Assembly: GCF_000332315.1 (NCBI RefSeq)
Contig: NZ_KB235941.1
Span: 908,622-972,621, forward strand
Reading direction: 5' to 3'
Length of the DNA stretch: 64,000 nucleotides
From: Prochlorothrix hollandica PCC 9006 = CALU 1027
GTDB taxonomy: Bacteria > Cyanobacteriota > Cyanobacteriia > Prochlorotrichales > Prochlorotrichaceae
Part shown: positions 8,972 through 16,965 of the stretch, one piece after another
How the letters are laid out: each line of letters starts with the position of its first letter
How positions within the stretch are numbered: position 1 is the first letter of the stretch
Position numbers and translations under genes: made by a program
Notes under the pieces: generated by a model
The model's database searches: none
Seen by the model: the letters and a program-made list of their open reading frames with translations, nothing else
What the model was told of the DNA's origin: nothing

Positions 8972-10306
8972 ATGTCTAAATATGACTCCCATTTAAAGTG
9001 TTCCTTTTGTGGGAAATCCCAGGAACAGGTTCGCAAACTGATTGCAGGGCCGGGGGTCTACATTTGTGACGAGTGTGTGGATTTATGTAACGAAATTTTG
9101 GATGAGGAGCTGTTTGACTCTGGGGCAACCCCTAGCCAAGCGACACCGCGCCGGGAACCCACCCCTGAAAAGCGGAAAACCCGCTCCTCACCCATTACGA
9201 TGGCCCAAATCCCCAAGCCCCGCGAAATTAAAAAGTATTTAGATTCCAATGTCATTGGCCAGGATGAGGCTAAAAAAGTCCTGGCGGTGGCGGTTTATAA
9301 CCACTACAAACGCCTCAGCTACTTGGAGCAAAGTGGTAGCCGAGATGCGGGGGCAGTGGACTTACAAAAATCCAATATTTTGATGATTGGTCCCACGGGC
9401 TGCGGCAAGACCTTGTTGGCCCAGACCCTAGCTAAGTTGCTGGATGTGCCCTTTGCCGTTGCTGATGCCACCACCCTGACGGAAGCGGGCTATGTGGGGG
9501 AGGATGTGGAAAACATTCTGCTGCGGCTGCTCCAGATGTCGGATTTGGACGTGGAAGAGGCCCAGCGGGGTATTATTTACATTGACGAAATCGATAAGAT
9601 CGCCCGCAAAAGTGAGAATCCATCCATTACCCGCGATGTGTCTGGGGAAGGGGTACAGCAGGCGCTGCTGAAAATGCTAGAGGGGACTGTGGCCAATGTG
9701 CCGCCCCAGGGGGGACGCAAGCACCCCTACCAAGACTGCATTCAAATTGATACCCGCAATATTTTGTTTATCTGTGGCGGTGCCTTTGTGGGGTTGGAGA
9801 AGGTGGTGGAGCGGCGCATGGGCAAGAAGTCCATTGGCTTTGTCCAGGGCAATGATACCCAAACCCGCGATCGCCGCATGGCGGATATTCTCAGCCATAC
9901 GGAGCCGGAGGATTTGGTTAAATTCGGCCTGATTCCAGAGTTTATTGGCCGGATGCCTGTCACGGCCCAGGTGGAACCCTTGGATGAGGATGCCCTGACC
10001 CAGATTTTGACGGAGCCTCGGGATGCCTTGGTCAAGCAATACCAAAAGCTGATGCTGATGGATAATGTGCAACTGGATTTCCGTCCCGAAGCCCTGCGGG
10101 CGATCGCCCGGGAAGCCTACCGCCGCAAGACCGGTGCCCGTGCCCTGCGCAGCATCGTCGAGGAGATCATGCTGGATGTGATGTATGAATTGCCCTCCCG
10201 CAAAGATGTGACCCGCTGTTTAATTACCAAGGAAATGGTGGAAGAGCGTTCCTCGGCGGAATTATTAATCCACCCCTCGTCCATGCCCAAGCCTGAGTCT
10301 GCTTAA
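8972..10306 (+). CDS. clpX: ATP-dependent Clp protease ATP-binding subunit ClpX
   Basis: ClpX is a hexameric AAA+ unfoldase feeding ClpP. The N-terminal zinc domain has four cysteines at residues 10, 13, 32 and 35 (CSFC and CDEC). Walker A is GPTGCGKT at 141-148; Walker B is [10 protein letters not shown]. The pore loop GYVGEDVE and the ClpP-docking loop region IGF (in KKSIGFVQG) are present. The 444-residue length is normal. The gene follows clpP by 9 bp and is followed 14 bp later by an alpha/beta hydrolase, so the operon may extend further than usual. Confidence 0.97.
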   Translation: MSKYDSHLKCSFCGKSQEQVRKLIAGPGVYICDECVDLCNEILDEELFDSGATPSQATPRREPTPEKRKTRSSPITMAQIPKPREIKKYLDSNVIGQDEAKKVLAVAVYNHYKRLSYLEQSGSRDAGAVDLQKSNILMIGPTGCGKTLLAQTLAKLLDVPFAVADATTLTEAGYVGEDVENILLRLLQMSDLDVEEAQRGIIYIDEIDKIARKSENPSITRDVSGEGVQQALLKMLEGTVANVPPQGGRKHPYQDCIQIDTRNILFICGGAFVGLEKVVERRMGKKSIGFVQGNDTQTRDRRMADILSHTEPEDLVKFGLIPEFIGRMPVTAQVEPLDEDALTQILTEPRDALVKQYQKLMLMDNVQLDFRPEALRAIAREAYRRKTGARALRSIVEEIMLDVMYELPSRKDVTRCLITKEMVEERSSAELLIHPSSMPKPESA

Positions 10307-10320
10307 CCAACCCTGATCCT

Positions 10321-11373
10321 ATGCCCTATCTTGCGGTCCATGGTGTGGACCATTACTACCAATGGATGACGGCTAAGGGGATCGATCGCGATCCCGCCAA
10401 GCCTGTCATGGTTTTTATCCATGGTTGGGGCGGATCAAGCCGCTACTGGCAAAGTACGGCCCAAGCCCTGACCCCCGATTATGACTGCTTGTTGTACGAT
10501 TTGCGGGGTTTTGGGCGATCGACCCAAGCCGGTGTCTCTGAAACCCCTGGCGATCGTCAGCCTGCGGATCCCAAGGCTGTGGATCCCAAGGCTGTAGATC
10601 CCACAGCATTAGATCCCGGCGCTGTGAATCCCGGCGCGATGAATCCTAACGCTGTGGATTCTAAGGGTAATGCCCCGCAACCGATCGCCGAACCCTGGGC
10701 AGGCTATAGCCTGGAATCCTATGGGGAAGATCTCCGGGAATTATTGGATCAGTTAGGGCTGGAGCGCATTAGCCTCAATGCCCACTCCCTGGGGGCTTCC
10801 ATGGCCCTGTTATTTTTGAATCGTTATCCCCAACGCCTCGATCGGGCCATCCTCACCTGTAACGGGTTGTTGGAATACAACGCCTTGGCCTTCCGACTGT
10901 TCCACATTTTCAGTCGCTATGTGGTGCTGTTCCGGCCCCGCTGGTTTTTGCAGGTGCCGGGGTTAGATCGGATGTTTATGTCCCGGTTTTTGCATCGATC
11001 GATTCCCAGCAGCGAGCGGCGGGCTTTTCTGGAAGACTTTCTCGATGCGGACTTTGAAGCGGCCTTGGGTACCGCTGTTAAAACCGTGAGCCAAGCCATG
11101 GCCGAAGCCACCCCCCAGGAATACCAGCAGTTACAAGTCCCCACCCTGTTGGTGTCGGGGCAATATGATCAAATCATCACCGCCCCCATGGGAGAAGCGG
11201 CAGCGGCCCTCAACCCCCAGGTGCAATACCGTCGGGTGGCTCGCACCGGCCATTTCCCCATGTTGGAGGATGCCCCCACCTATTTGGACTATGTGAGGGA
11301 ATTTCTGCGATCGGTACCGTCATCTGCCGCAGATCCCACTCTCAAGGATCCCCTGCCCCCGGAGGTCGCCTAA
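10321..11373 (+). CDS. Alpha/beta hydrolase with a repeated linker
   Basis: The oxyanion region HGWGGSSRYWQ (near residue 34), the nucleophile elbow NAHSLGAS (Ser156) and the C-terminal RTGHFPMLED (catalytic His) place this in the alpha/beta hydrolase superfamily; its substrate is unknown. Between residues ~82 and 115, where relatives have a short loop, there is an array of DPKAV-like pentapeptides encoded by a 15-bp minisatellite, resembling in style the tail of trigger factor. The gene starts 14 bp after clpX and ends 7 bp before the LRAT gene, so all three may share a transcript. No signal peptide is evident, suggesting a cytoplasmic enzyme. Confidence 0.85.
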   Translation: MPYLAVHGVDHYYQWMTAKGIDRDPAKPVMVFIHGWGGSSRYWQSTAQALTPDYDCLLYDLRGFGRSTQAGVSETPGDRQPADPKAVDPKAVDPTALDPGAVNPGAMNPNAVDSKGNAPQPIAEPWAGYSLESYGEDLRELLDQLGLERISLNAHSLGASMALLFLNRYPQRLDRAILTCNGLLEYNALAFRLFHIFSRYVVLFRPRWFLQVPGLDRMFMSRFLHRSIPSSERRAFLEDFLDADFEAALGTAVKTVSQAMAEATPQEYQQLQVPTLLVSGQYDQIITAPMGEAAAALNPQVQYRRVARTGHFPMLEDAPTYLDYVREFLRSVPSSAADPTLKDPLPPEVA

Positions 11374-11380
11374 CACCCCT

Positions 11381-12118
11381 ATGGCTAAGGGCGATCATCT
11401 CTACGTTTATCGCAACTGGGGTACCCTGACCCACCATGGTCTCGATTGCGGCGATGGCACCGTGATCCACTACCGGGATGGGGATGCCATTGTGCGATCG
11501 ACCCTAGCCAGTTTCAGCGCCGGACAGCAGCTTTACAGTAAACCCTATGCCCAGGCCGATGCCCCTAATATCGCCATTAAACGGGCCTTTAGCCGCCTAG
11601 GGGAACGGGATTACCACATCGTCTTTAATAACTGTGAGCATTTTGTGGTCTGGTGCAAAACCGGCCAACACCAAAGCCAGCAGGTCAACCGCGCCCTCCA
11701 AACGTCCCTCGTGGGGGGGATTCTGGGGGGGATGGCCCTGGGATCGGTGTTTGCCATCCCCGCAGTGGCGGCGGCAGGGGCTTATGGTCTCCACAAACGG
11801 TTTGAGCAAGCCAATGAAGCCAAGGATCCCCAGCAGGCAGCAGCCAGCTTGCGATCGGCCCTGGGGGACCTGGAACGCCTGGAGCAACAACTCCAACCCC
11901 AACTGGATCACGCCCTCCGGGAAGCCTACCGCTGGGACTGCACCGCACGGCTGGCCCTGAGACGACAACGGGAGGATCTGGCGAAAGCGGCCCTGGCCAA
12001 AAAACAGCCCTTCAAAAAAGAAGCCCTCGCCCTCCATGGCCAACTGCAAGAGGTGCAAGCCTTAGCCCACCGTTTACACCAAGCCCTACCGTCGTTGGAT
12101 CGGGGAGAGTGGGTTTGA
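11381..12118 (+). CDS. LRAT-domain (NlpC/P60-like) thiol acyltransferase-type protein
   Basis: The N-terminal ~95 residues match the lecithin:retinol acyltransferase fold: GDHLYVYRNWGTLTHHGLD (His18/His19), IHYRDG, and the catalytic-cysteine block NNCEHFVVWCKTG (Cys85). Family members use Cys-His chemistry for acyl transfer or hydrolysis of lipids. Residues ~107-135 form a Gly/Ala-rich hydrophobic segment, likely membrane-inserted, and the remainder is charged and helical (EQQLQPQLDHALREAYRW). The gene lies 7 bp after the alpha/beta hydrolase, suggesting a paired role in lipid or acyl metabolism; that is inference only. Confidence 0.8.
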   Translation: MAKGDHLYVYRNWGTLTHHGLDCGDGTVIHYRDGDAIVRSTLASFSAGQQLYSKPYAQADAPNIAIKRAFSRLGERDYHIVFNNCEHFVVWCKTGQHQSQQVNRALQTSLVGGILGGMALGSVFAIPAVAAAGAYGLHKRFEQANEAKDPQQAAASLRSALGDLERLEQQLQPQLDHALREAYRWDCTARLALRRQREDLAKAALAKKQPFKKEALALHGQLQEVQALAHRLHQALPSLDRGEWV

Positions 12119-12154
12119 TGGGCCGGTCACTAGTGATCTCGTGATCTGAGCCGC

Positions 12155-12520
12155 CTAGGGTTCCACGGCATAGCCGTTCAGTTCAGACAGGGAGGCATAC
12201 TCTAAGGTGCTGGCATGGGTAGACTCCAACACCACCTTGGGGGCCATGCCCGCATCCAAGGCTTCCTTCCAGCGGGAGGCACAGAGGCACCAACGATCCC
12301 CCGGTTTCAGTCCCGGAAACTGGTAGGCCGGCACCGGGGTGGAAAGGTCATTGCCCTGGGCTTTGCTAAAGGCCAAAAAGTCGGCAGTCACCTCAGCGCA
12401 GACCGTGTGGGCACCATAGTCTCCCGCCCCGGTATTGCAACAGCCATCCCGATAGAAGCCCGTCATGGGATCCAAGGAACAGGGCTGGAGGGGGGTGCCT
12501 AAAACATTGCTTGCATTCAT
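12155..12520 (-). CDS. DUF2237 family protein
   Basis: This small protein of 121 residues contains the DUF2237 hallmarks GTPLQPCS, GFYRDGCCNTG, DYGAHTVCAEVT and GDRWCLCASRWKEA. The family is conserved in bacteria and some eukaryotes; its biochemical role is not established. Conserved cysteines suggest metal binding or redox function. I place the start at the ATG at 12520. An in-frame extension of 42 codons exists upstream but lies wholly inside an IS605-like element and is repeated word for word in front of an unrelated gene at 55.4 kb, so it is not part of the protein family. Confidence 0.88.
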   Translation of the reverse strand: MNASNVLGTPLQPCSLDPMTGFYRDGCCNTGAGDYGAHTVCAEVTADFLAFSKAQGNDLSTPVPAYQFPGLKPGDRWCLCASRWKEALDAGMAPKVVLESTHASTLEYASLSELNGYAVEP

Positions 12521-12813
12521 CAAAAATTTGGGTAGAAACCCCGTGCTGAAGCACGGCTTTACATAGAACCCTTGCGGGTACTGGTTTTTAATTGCCGATA
12601 AGGCCGAGAACCAGCAAACTCGTTTAAGTCCCCTCCCACAACACAACTAAGATGTCTTGTCTCACAACGCCCTACCAATAAGGCTTAGAGGGAATCCGAA
12701 CTGGGGAAGTATTCGGAGGTCTGTGCCAAGTTGTGTCTCAGTGTGGTAGTCGCTACTTACGTTGCCTAAATTGGTTTAGGCAAGCTCCGTCCTTTAGGGC
12801 GGAGTTAGTGACC
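12516..12813 (-). mobile_element. IS200/IS605-like non-autonomous remnant, copy 1 (298 bp)
   Basis: This block is the same length as 55402-55699 and, as far as I can read, differs at a single base. On the minus strand it begins with a subterminal hairpin CTCCGCCC...GGACGGAG and ends with a hairpin CCGTGC...GCACGG followed by an A/T-rich run and TTGATGAA. These imperfect subterminal hairpins, with no inverted-repeat ends, resemble IS200/IS605 left and right ends. There is no transposase or full tnpB. The right end abuts, and its shared sequence includes, the ATG of the DUF2237 gene. A promoter or non-coding RNA directed into the gene is possible. Confidence 0.65.
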
Positions 12814-13070
12814 TCTAAGCGTCAACGTCCTTACGAGAGTTCTACGGAATGGAGCTAAGGACTGACCAGGGTCAAGGGCATGATCAGCGGCAATCCTAGG
12901 CGAAATTATAGCCTATGGCCGGATCCCCCTTGTCTGTGAGTTGGGGAACCGTCGTCTGTGGCCGATCGCCCGTAACATTTTTTCATATTTGTTTCATTTT
13001 TTCTGGAGATAGACCTTTATACTGGGAACAAGATCATTTTTCATAATGCTTTCATAAAGGACGGAGTCCC
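12814..13070. promoter_or_regulatory. Leader of the metal-transport ATPase gene
   Basis: The last 100 bp before the ATPase gene are strikingly A/T-rich compared with the surroundings (ATTTTTTCATATTTGTTTCA around 12977, then CATTTTTCATAATGCTTTCAT). Such a tract is typical of a promoter and operator region. I cannot assign a specific regulator; a Mn-responsive system would be the natural guess for an MntA-like gene. Confidence 0.35.
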
Positions 13071-13892
13071 ATGGTTGATCGTCGTTTCCAGCCCCGCCCC
13101 TCCCACCTCAGCGCCCTGCCCTCCTGTTCTTTGCCGGGGATTGCCGCCGCTCCTGGGCTGGAACCGATCGCCGTCAACAACCTCACCGTGGCCTATCGAG
13201 ATGTCAGAGCCTTGGAAAACATCACCCTCACGGTGGAACCGGGCCAGTTGACGGGGTTGATCGGACCCAATGGGGCGGGCAAAAGTACGTTGATTAAAGC
13301 CATGTTGGGGCTGGTGCCCAGGGTTGAGGGGGGTGTGGTCTATGGCGATCGTCCCCTGGCGGACCAGCTCGATCGGGTGGCCTATGTGCCCCAGCGATCG
13401 CAAATTGACTGGACCTATCCGGCTACGGTCTGGGATGTGGTCTTGATGGGTCGCGTCAAAAAAACCGGCTGGCTGCGGCCTTTTTCTGGCATCAGTCGGC
13501 GCACTGCCCTCCATGCCTTGGATCGGGTGGGCATGGCGGATCTGCGGCACCGTCCCATTGGGGCTTTGTCCGGTGGCCAGCAACAGCGGGTGTTCCTGGC
13601 CCGATCCTTAGCCCAAGAAGCAGAGATTTTCTGTTTTGACGAACCCTTTGTGGGGGTGGATCAGAAAACTGAAACGGTTCTCTTTGAGATCTTCCGGGAA
13701 CTGGCCCACCAAGGCAAAGTGGTGTTGGTGGTGAACCATGATCTAGGGGAGTCCATTACCAATTTTGATGCCTTAATTTTGCTGAATCGGAGTTTGGTGG
13801 CGATCGGTCCCCGGAGCCAGGTCATCCAACAGGACAATCTCCACCGGGCCTATGGGGGACAGGTGCAATTCTTTGGGGCGCAAGCAGCCTAG
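13071..13892 (+). CDS. mntA: Metal ABC transporter ATP-binding protein (MntA/ZnuC family)
   Basis: This is the nucleotide-binding subunit of a Mn/Zn/Fe-type importer. Walker A is GPNGAGKST (near residue 65), the Q-loop is VPQRSQIDW, the ABC signature LSGGQQQR, Walker B IFCFDEPF, and the H-loop VVNHDLG. The VPQRS and DEPFVGVDQKTE variants are typical of the cyanobacterial MntA branch. Residues 1-35 are a Pro-rich extension, so the true start may be later. A permease of the same family follows on the same strand, but 553 bp of repeats separate them, and no solute-binding protein (mntC) is in the window. Confidence 0.85.
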   Translation: MVDRRFQPRPSHLSALPSCSLPGIAAAPGLEPIAVNNLTVAYRDVRALENITLTVEPGQLTGLIGPNGAGKSTLIKAMLGLVPRVEGGVVYGDRPLADQLDRVAYVPQRSQIDWTYPATVWDVVLMGRVKKTGWLRPFSGISRRTALHALDRVGMADLRHRPIGALSGGQQQRVFLARSLAQEAEIFCFDEPFVGVDQKTETVLFEIFRELAHQGKVVLVVNHDLGESITNFDALILLNRSLVAIGPRSQVIQQDNLHRAYGGQVQFFGAQAA

Positions 13893-14445
13893 AATCCCCG
13901 ATGTCCCAACCGCTGACCTCGGTAAATTCACCGTATACCCATCACTCGAAATATTGCGAATCCTCTGCTGTGATCCCCAGGTTAAGGGGCGCATGTCAGG
14001 GTTGGGGGGGTGCATCGTAGGGGCGAAGCATGGGCGGCAAAACTTGGGGCGATCACCCAGAGAATACCTGCGCCCATGCTTCGCCCGTACCCAAAATGGG
14101 GGCATTGACCTCCCCTGATTTCAATCCGATCCTGCCCCCCCAATGACGAGATGCGCCCCAGGTTAAGCCCACCCCTAACCCCGACCCAGTGGGGAACAAG
14201 ATTGTATTCCCCCCAAAATCGGGGTAAATGGGGAGCCAGAATTCTTCAAAGTCCCTCTCCCGTTCTGGGAGAGGGATTTAGGGTGAGGGTTTTCGGCAAA
14301 GTCCCTCTCCCGTTCTGGGAGAGGGATTTAGGGTGAGGGTCTTCGGCAAAGTCACCCCTTCCCGTTCTGGGAGAGGGATTTAGGGTGAGGGTCTTCGGCA
14401 AAGTCGCCCCTTGCATCATTACTTCAAGGTATCTAGGACAGGGAT
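13893..14445. repeat. Repeat-filled gap between ATPase and permease genes
   Basis: The gap contains a palindromic pair built on GGGGCGAAGCATGGGC (about 14019-14092), a short CCCACCCCTAACCCC-type motif near 14167, and three tandem copies of a ~50-bp repeat (family G) at 14246-14405. No gene is visible. Because the flanking genes normally form one operon, the repeats have probably expanded inside an ancestral operon. Confidence 0.7.
14246..14405. repeat. Family G repeat, three tandem copies
   Basis: The unit CCCTCTCCCGTTCTGGGAGA plus GGGATTTAGGGTGAGGGT and TCTTCGGCAAAGT is repeated three times with a period of about 52 bp; each unit contains a CTCTCCC...GGGAGAG hairpin. A single further copy lies at 59693-59755. 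Short repeats of this kind are widespread in intergenic DNA of many bacteria. Confidence 0.85.
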
Positions 14446-15333
14446 ATGGGCCATTGGATTTTAGAGCCATTGCAATATGGCTTTATGCAGCGATCGCTGG
14501 TGGTGGCCATTGTGGTGGGCATTATCTGCGCCCTGGTGGGCAGTTACCTGATGGTGCAACGGTTGGCCCTCCTGGGGGATGCCATCAGCCATTCCGTATT
14601 GCCCGGTTTAGCCATTGCCTTTTTGTTGGATATCAATATTTTTGTGGGGGCATTCCTAGCGGGGATCCTCAGTACGGTATTGATTACCTGGATTCACACC
14701 CGATCGCCCATCAAAGAAGATGCCGCCATGGGCATTGTCTTTTCAGCCTTTTTTGCCCTCGGCATTACCCTGATCACCGTGATCCAAAAGGAAAACAAAA
14801 TCGATCTCAACCATTTTCTCTTTGGTAATATTCTGGGGGTTACCCCTGGGGATGTGCGGGATACAGCCATTATTGCGGTGGTGATTATCACCGTAGTTGT
14901 ACTGATCTACAAAGAGTTGCTGTTTTACACCTTTGATCCCCTGGGTGCCCAGGCTTCCGGTCTGCCGGTAAACCTCCTCAGCTTTGGCTTAATGGTGCTG
15001 ATTGCCTTGACGGTGGTGGCCAGTCTCAAGGCTGTGGGCGTAATTTTGGTGCTATCCCTGTTAATTACCCCCAGTGCCACCGCCTATCTCCTCGTGCCCC
15101 GTCTGCACCAAGTAATGCTACTGGGATCGGCCATTGGTACGGTGTCCAGCATCAGCGGTATGTATTTAAGCTACTGGTACAATTTGCCCTCTGGCCCTGC
15201 CATTGTTTTAGTGGCTTCGGGATTTTTCACCCTGGCCCTGCTGTTCAGTCCCCGCCATGGTCTACTGACCCGGTTTTTGGGGCGACTATGGGGGGCGAAG
15301 GGGCTATTAAAGGGATCGAGGGAGAAGGATTGA
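14446..15333 (+). CDS. mntB: Metal ABC transporter permease (MntB/ZnuB family)
   Basis: This polytopic inner-membrane protein of 295 residues shows about eight hydrophobic segments. Family motifs include LVGSYLMVQRLALLGDAISHSVLPGLA near residue 25, DPLGAQASGLPV and VGVILVLSLLITPSATAYLL. It forms the import channel for Mn2+ or a related divalent cation and works with the ATPase at 13071-13892. Its sequence resembles the Mn branch more than ZnuB, but I cannot separate them with certainty. The gene for the periplasmic binding protein is not in this window. Confidence 0.85.
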   Translation: MGHWILEPLQYGFMQRSLVVAIVVGIICALVGSYLMVQRLALLGDAISHSVLPGLAIAFLLDINIFVGAFLAGILSTVLITWIHTRSPIKEDAAMGIVFSAFFALGITLITVIQKENKIDLNHFLFGNILGVTPGDVRDTAIIAVVIITVVVLIYKELLFYTFDPLGAQASGLPVNLLSFGLMVLIALTVVASLKAVGVILVLSLLITPSATAYLLVPRLHQVMLLGSAIGTVSSISGMYLSYWYNLPSGPAIVLVASGFFTLALLFSPRHGLLTRFLGRLWGAKGLLKGSREKD

Positions 15334-15405
15334 GGGCGCGGGAACCATGCTCCTACCGGGTTTTGGTCGGTGTAGGGGTCAGGTTTCCTGACCCTGCGGG
15401 GTGAA

Positions 15406-15533
15406 CTTTCCGAGAGTTTTACTCAAATAATGCTGTTTGGGGATGGAGATCGCTAGCATCTGTTGGCCTGGGTCGTGATGCCTAATCACATTGGCTGGAT
15501 CCTGTTGAACGTTGTTCAGTCCTGGATGGGATT
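15406..15533 (+). pseudogene. Decayed Y1 (REP-associated/IS200-like) transposase fragment
   Basis: One frame reads FGDGDR, a stop at 15454-15456, then HLLAWVVMPNHIGWILLN. This matches the region around the HUH motif of Y1 transposases of the RAYT kind, where MPNHxH supplies metal-binding histidines; the second His is replaced by Gly here. Only about 40 residues remain, with an internal stop and no upstream or downstream continuation. A tandem REP array starts directly after it, which is the classical RAYT context. Confidence 0.55.
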
Positions 15534-15712
15534 GTCGAGTTGTACTCGACCCAAAGCCGACTACAAGTCGGCTCTCCCAGGGGGATGGTCGAGTTGTACT
15601 CGACCCAAAGCCGACTACAAGTCGGCTCTCCCAGGAGGATTGTCGAGTTGTACTCGACCCAAAGCCGACTACAAGTCGGCTCTCCCAGGGGGATTGTCGA
15701 GTTGTACTCGAC
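15534..15712 (+). repeat. REP-like array, three 54-bp units plus a half
   Basis: Each 54-bp unit contains two perfect palindromes, GTCGAGTTGTACTCGAC and GCCGACTACAAGTCGGC, followed by TCTCCCAGGGGGA. Units start at 15534, 15588 and 15642; a final single palindrome is at 15696-15712. Variation between units is one or two bases. A related array in inverse orientation is at 17029-17152. The structure, two palindromes with short spacers beside a transposase remnant, is that of REP/BIME elements and not of a CRISPR. Confidence 0.8.
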
Positions 15713-15948
15713 ATTATTGGAGTGAAACTCTCGACTTCTCTGCATTGGGTAAGGATTGAGGGCGCGGAAACTCCGTAGAGACGGGGTTTTTCGTGAAACC
15801 TTGCCGCTGTCGGGGTTTCCATGGCTCCGTGATATTACTGATAATCCTCCTGGCTGTGTTGCTGTAATTCTCCCTAAAACTTCGTTAAACCTGAGGTGAA
15901 CAGATCCGGGATCTAACGGATGGCAACTATTCTCTGATCTTTTAAGCT
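15713..15948. other. Intergenic DNA between the REP array and the znuC stop
   Basis: The segment starts with ATTATTGGAGTGAAACTCTC, which recurs inverted beside the other REP array near 17010, and repeats the phrase AAGGATTGAGGGCGCG found at 15324-15340. No gene is visible. It lies between the convergent permease and ZnuC-like genes. Confidence 0.5.
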
Positions 15949-16812
15949 TTAGACCAGTTGCATATTCTCAAGAGTCCCAGCCCCCCAGTTGGGACTTTTT
16001 TCATGGGTAGCGGTACTGGGATCCAAACTGGGATTTAAGACACTGGGCAGAAATGTACCAGGCAGAAACGCACCAGGCAGAAACGCACCGGGCAGAAACG
16101 CACCGGGCGGTAAGCCCCAACTGTCCCCATAGGCCCGCTGGAGGTTATCCCAGGTCAACACCTGTTGGGGTCGATCGTCGGCAATAATCTGGCGATTGAG
16201 TAAAATCAGGCGATCGTAGCGGTAGAGGGATTCGTTCCAGGTGTGGCTACAGACCAGCAAGGCTTTGCCCGCCGATCGCAAGTTGGCCAGTACCTCCCAT
16301 AAAATCCGCTCTGTGCGCTGATCAACCCCCGTAAAGGGTTCATCCAAGAGGAAGAGATCAGCATTTTGGGCAATGGCCCGGGCCAGGAACACCCGTTGCT
16401 GTTGTCCTCCGGAGAGTTCCCCGATCGATCGCCGTCGCAAGTCCCACAGTTCCACCTGTTCCAAGGCCGCCCTGGCCCGTTCCTGAGCCGCCCCATCAGC
16501 CTGCCACCGCCACCCCTGGGAGCAAGCCAACAGCACCGCCTGCCAGGGGGTAATGGGATAGTCCCAATCCACCTGGGAACGCTGGGGCACATAGGCCACG
16601 GTTTTGGCTCTCCGCCGCAGCGGTTTCCCTTGCCACAACACTTGGCCTTGGCGGCGGGGCAACAGTCCTAAAATACTTTTGATTAAGGTACTTTTTCCGG
16701 CCCCATTGGGTCCAATCAGTCCTACCCACTCCTGAGGCCCAAGGCGTAGGTTGATATCGACAAGAGCAGGAACACCGGGATAGGCGGCACTGAGGTGGCA
16801 AACGTCTAACAT
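15949..16812 (-). CDS. znuC: Zinc-type ABC transporter ATP-binding protein (ZnuC-like)
   Basis: This second ATPase of the Mn/Zn family has Walker A GPNGAGKST (near residue 38), signature LSGGQQQR, Walker B LFLLDEPF and an H-loop CSHTWN. I start it at the ATG at 16812 (MLDVCHL), which lies just behind a Zur-box palindrome; the ORF could extend upstream but would run through the operator. The C-terminal ~50 residues carry the pentapeptide PGAFL four times, encoded by a 15-bp minisatellite, absent from relatives. No permease or binding protein follows it; the nearest permease is convergent at 14446-15333. Confidence 0.85.
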   Translation of the reverse strand: MLDVCHLSAAYPGVPALVDINLRLGPQEWVGLIGPNGAGKSTLIKSILGLLPRRQGQVLWQGKPLRRRAKTVAYVPQRSQVDWDYPITPWQAVLLACSQGWRWQADGAAQERARAALEQVELWDLRRRSIGELSGGQQQRVFLARAIAQNADLFLLDEPFTGVDQRTERILWEVLANLRSAGKALLVCSHTWNESLYRYDRLILLNRQIIADDRPQQVLTWDNLQRAYGDSWGLPPGAFLPGAFLPGAFLPGTFLPSVLNPSLDPSTATHEKSPNWGAGTLENMQLV

Positions 16813-16825
16813 GGGGCACAGGGAA

Positions 16826-16840
16826 TAATAATCATTCTCA
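16826..16840 (-). promoter_or_regulatory. Putative Zur box upstream of znuC
   Basis: On the minus strand TGAGAATGATTATTA matches the 7-1-7 cyanobacterial Zur consensus TGATAATNATTATCA at 12 of the 14 defined positions. It is embedded in a longer palindrome, GGGAATAAT...ATTATTCCC at 16821-16848, which ends 9 bp before the znuC start codon. A Fur/Zur-type regulator gene is immediately upstream. Zinc-loaded Zur would be expected to repress znuC here. Confidence 0.75.
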
Positions 16841-16914
16841 TTATTCCCAACTTTAGCAGATGGGGGACAGAACGCTAGCAATTTCGGAACAGATAAAAAA
16901 TCGAGCATCCAGTT

Positions 16915-16962
16915 CAGTACACCTGTCAGTACACCTGTCAGTACACCTGTCAGTACACCTGA
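16915..16962. repeat. 12-bp tandem repeat upstream of znuC
   Basis: TGTCAGTACACC is repeated about four times. It lies upstream of the Zur box and next to the end of a family B element. Confidence 0.85.
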
Positions 16963-16965
16963 GGG

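Noticed and set aside
12521..12646. 42-residue N-terminal extension of the DUF2237 protein
   Set aside because: The same 42 residues precede an unrelated protein at 55.4 kb because both lie in copies of one mobile element; family members do not have them.
15534..15712. CRISPR-like regular array
   Set aside because: The whole 54-bp unit repeats, including the 'spacers', and each unit consists of two palindromes. There are no unique spacers and no cas genes.
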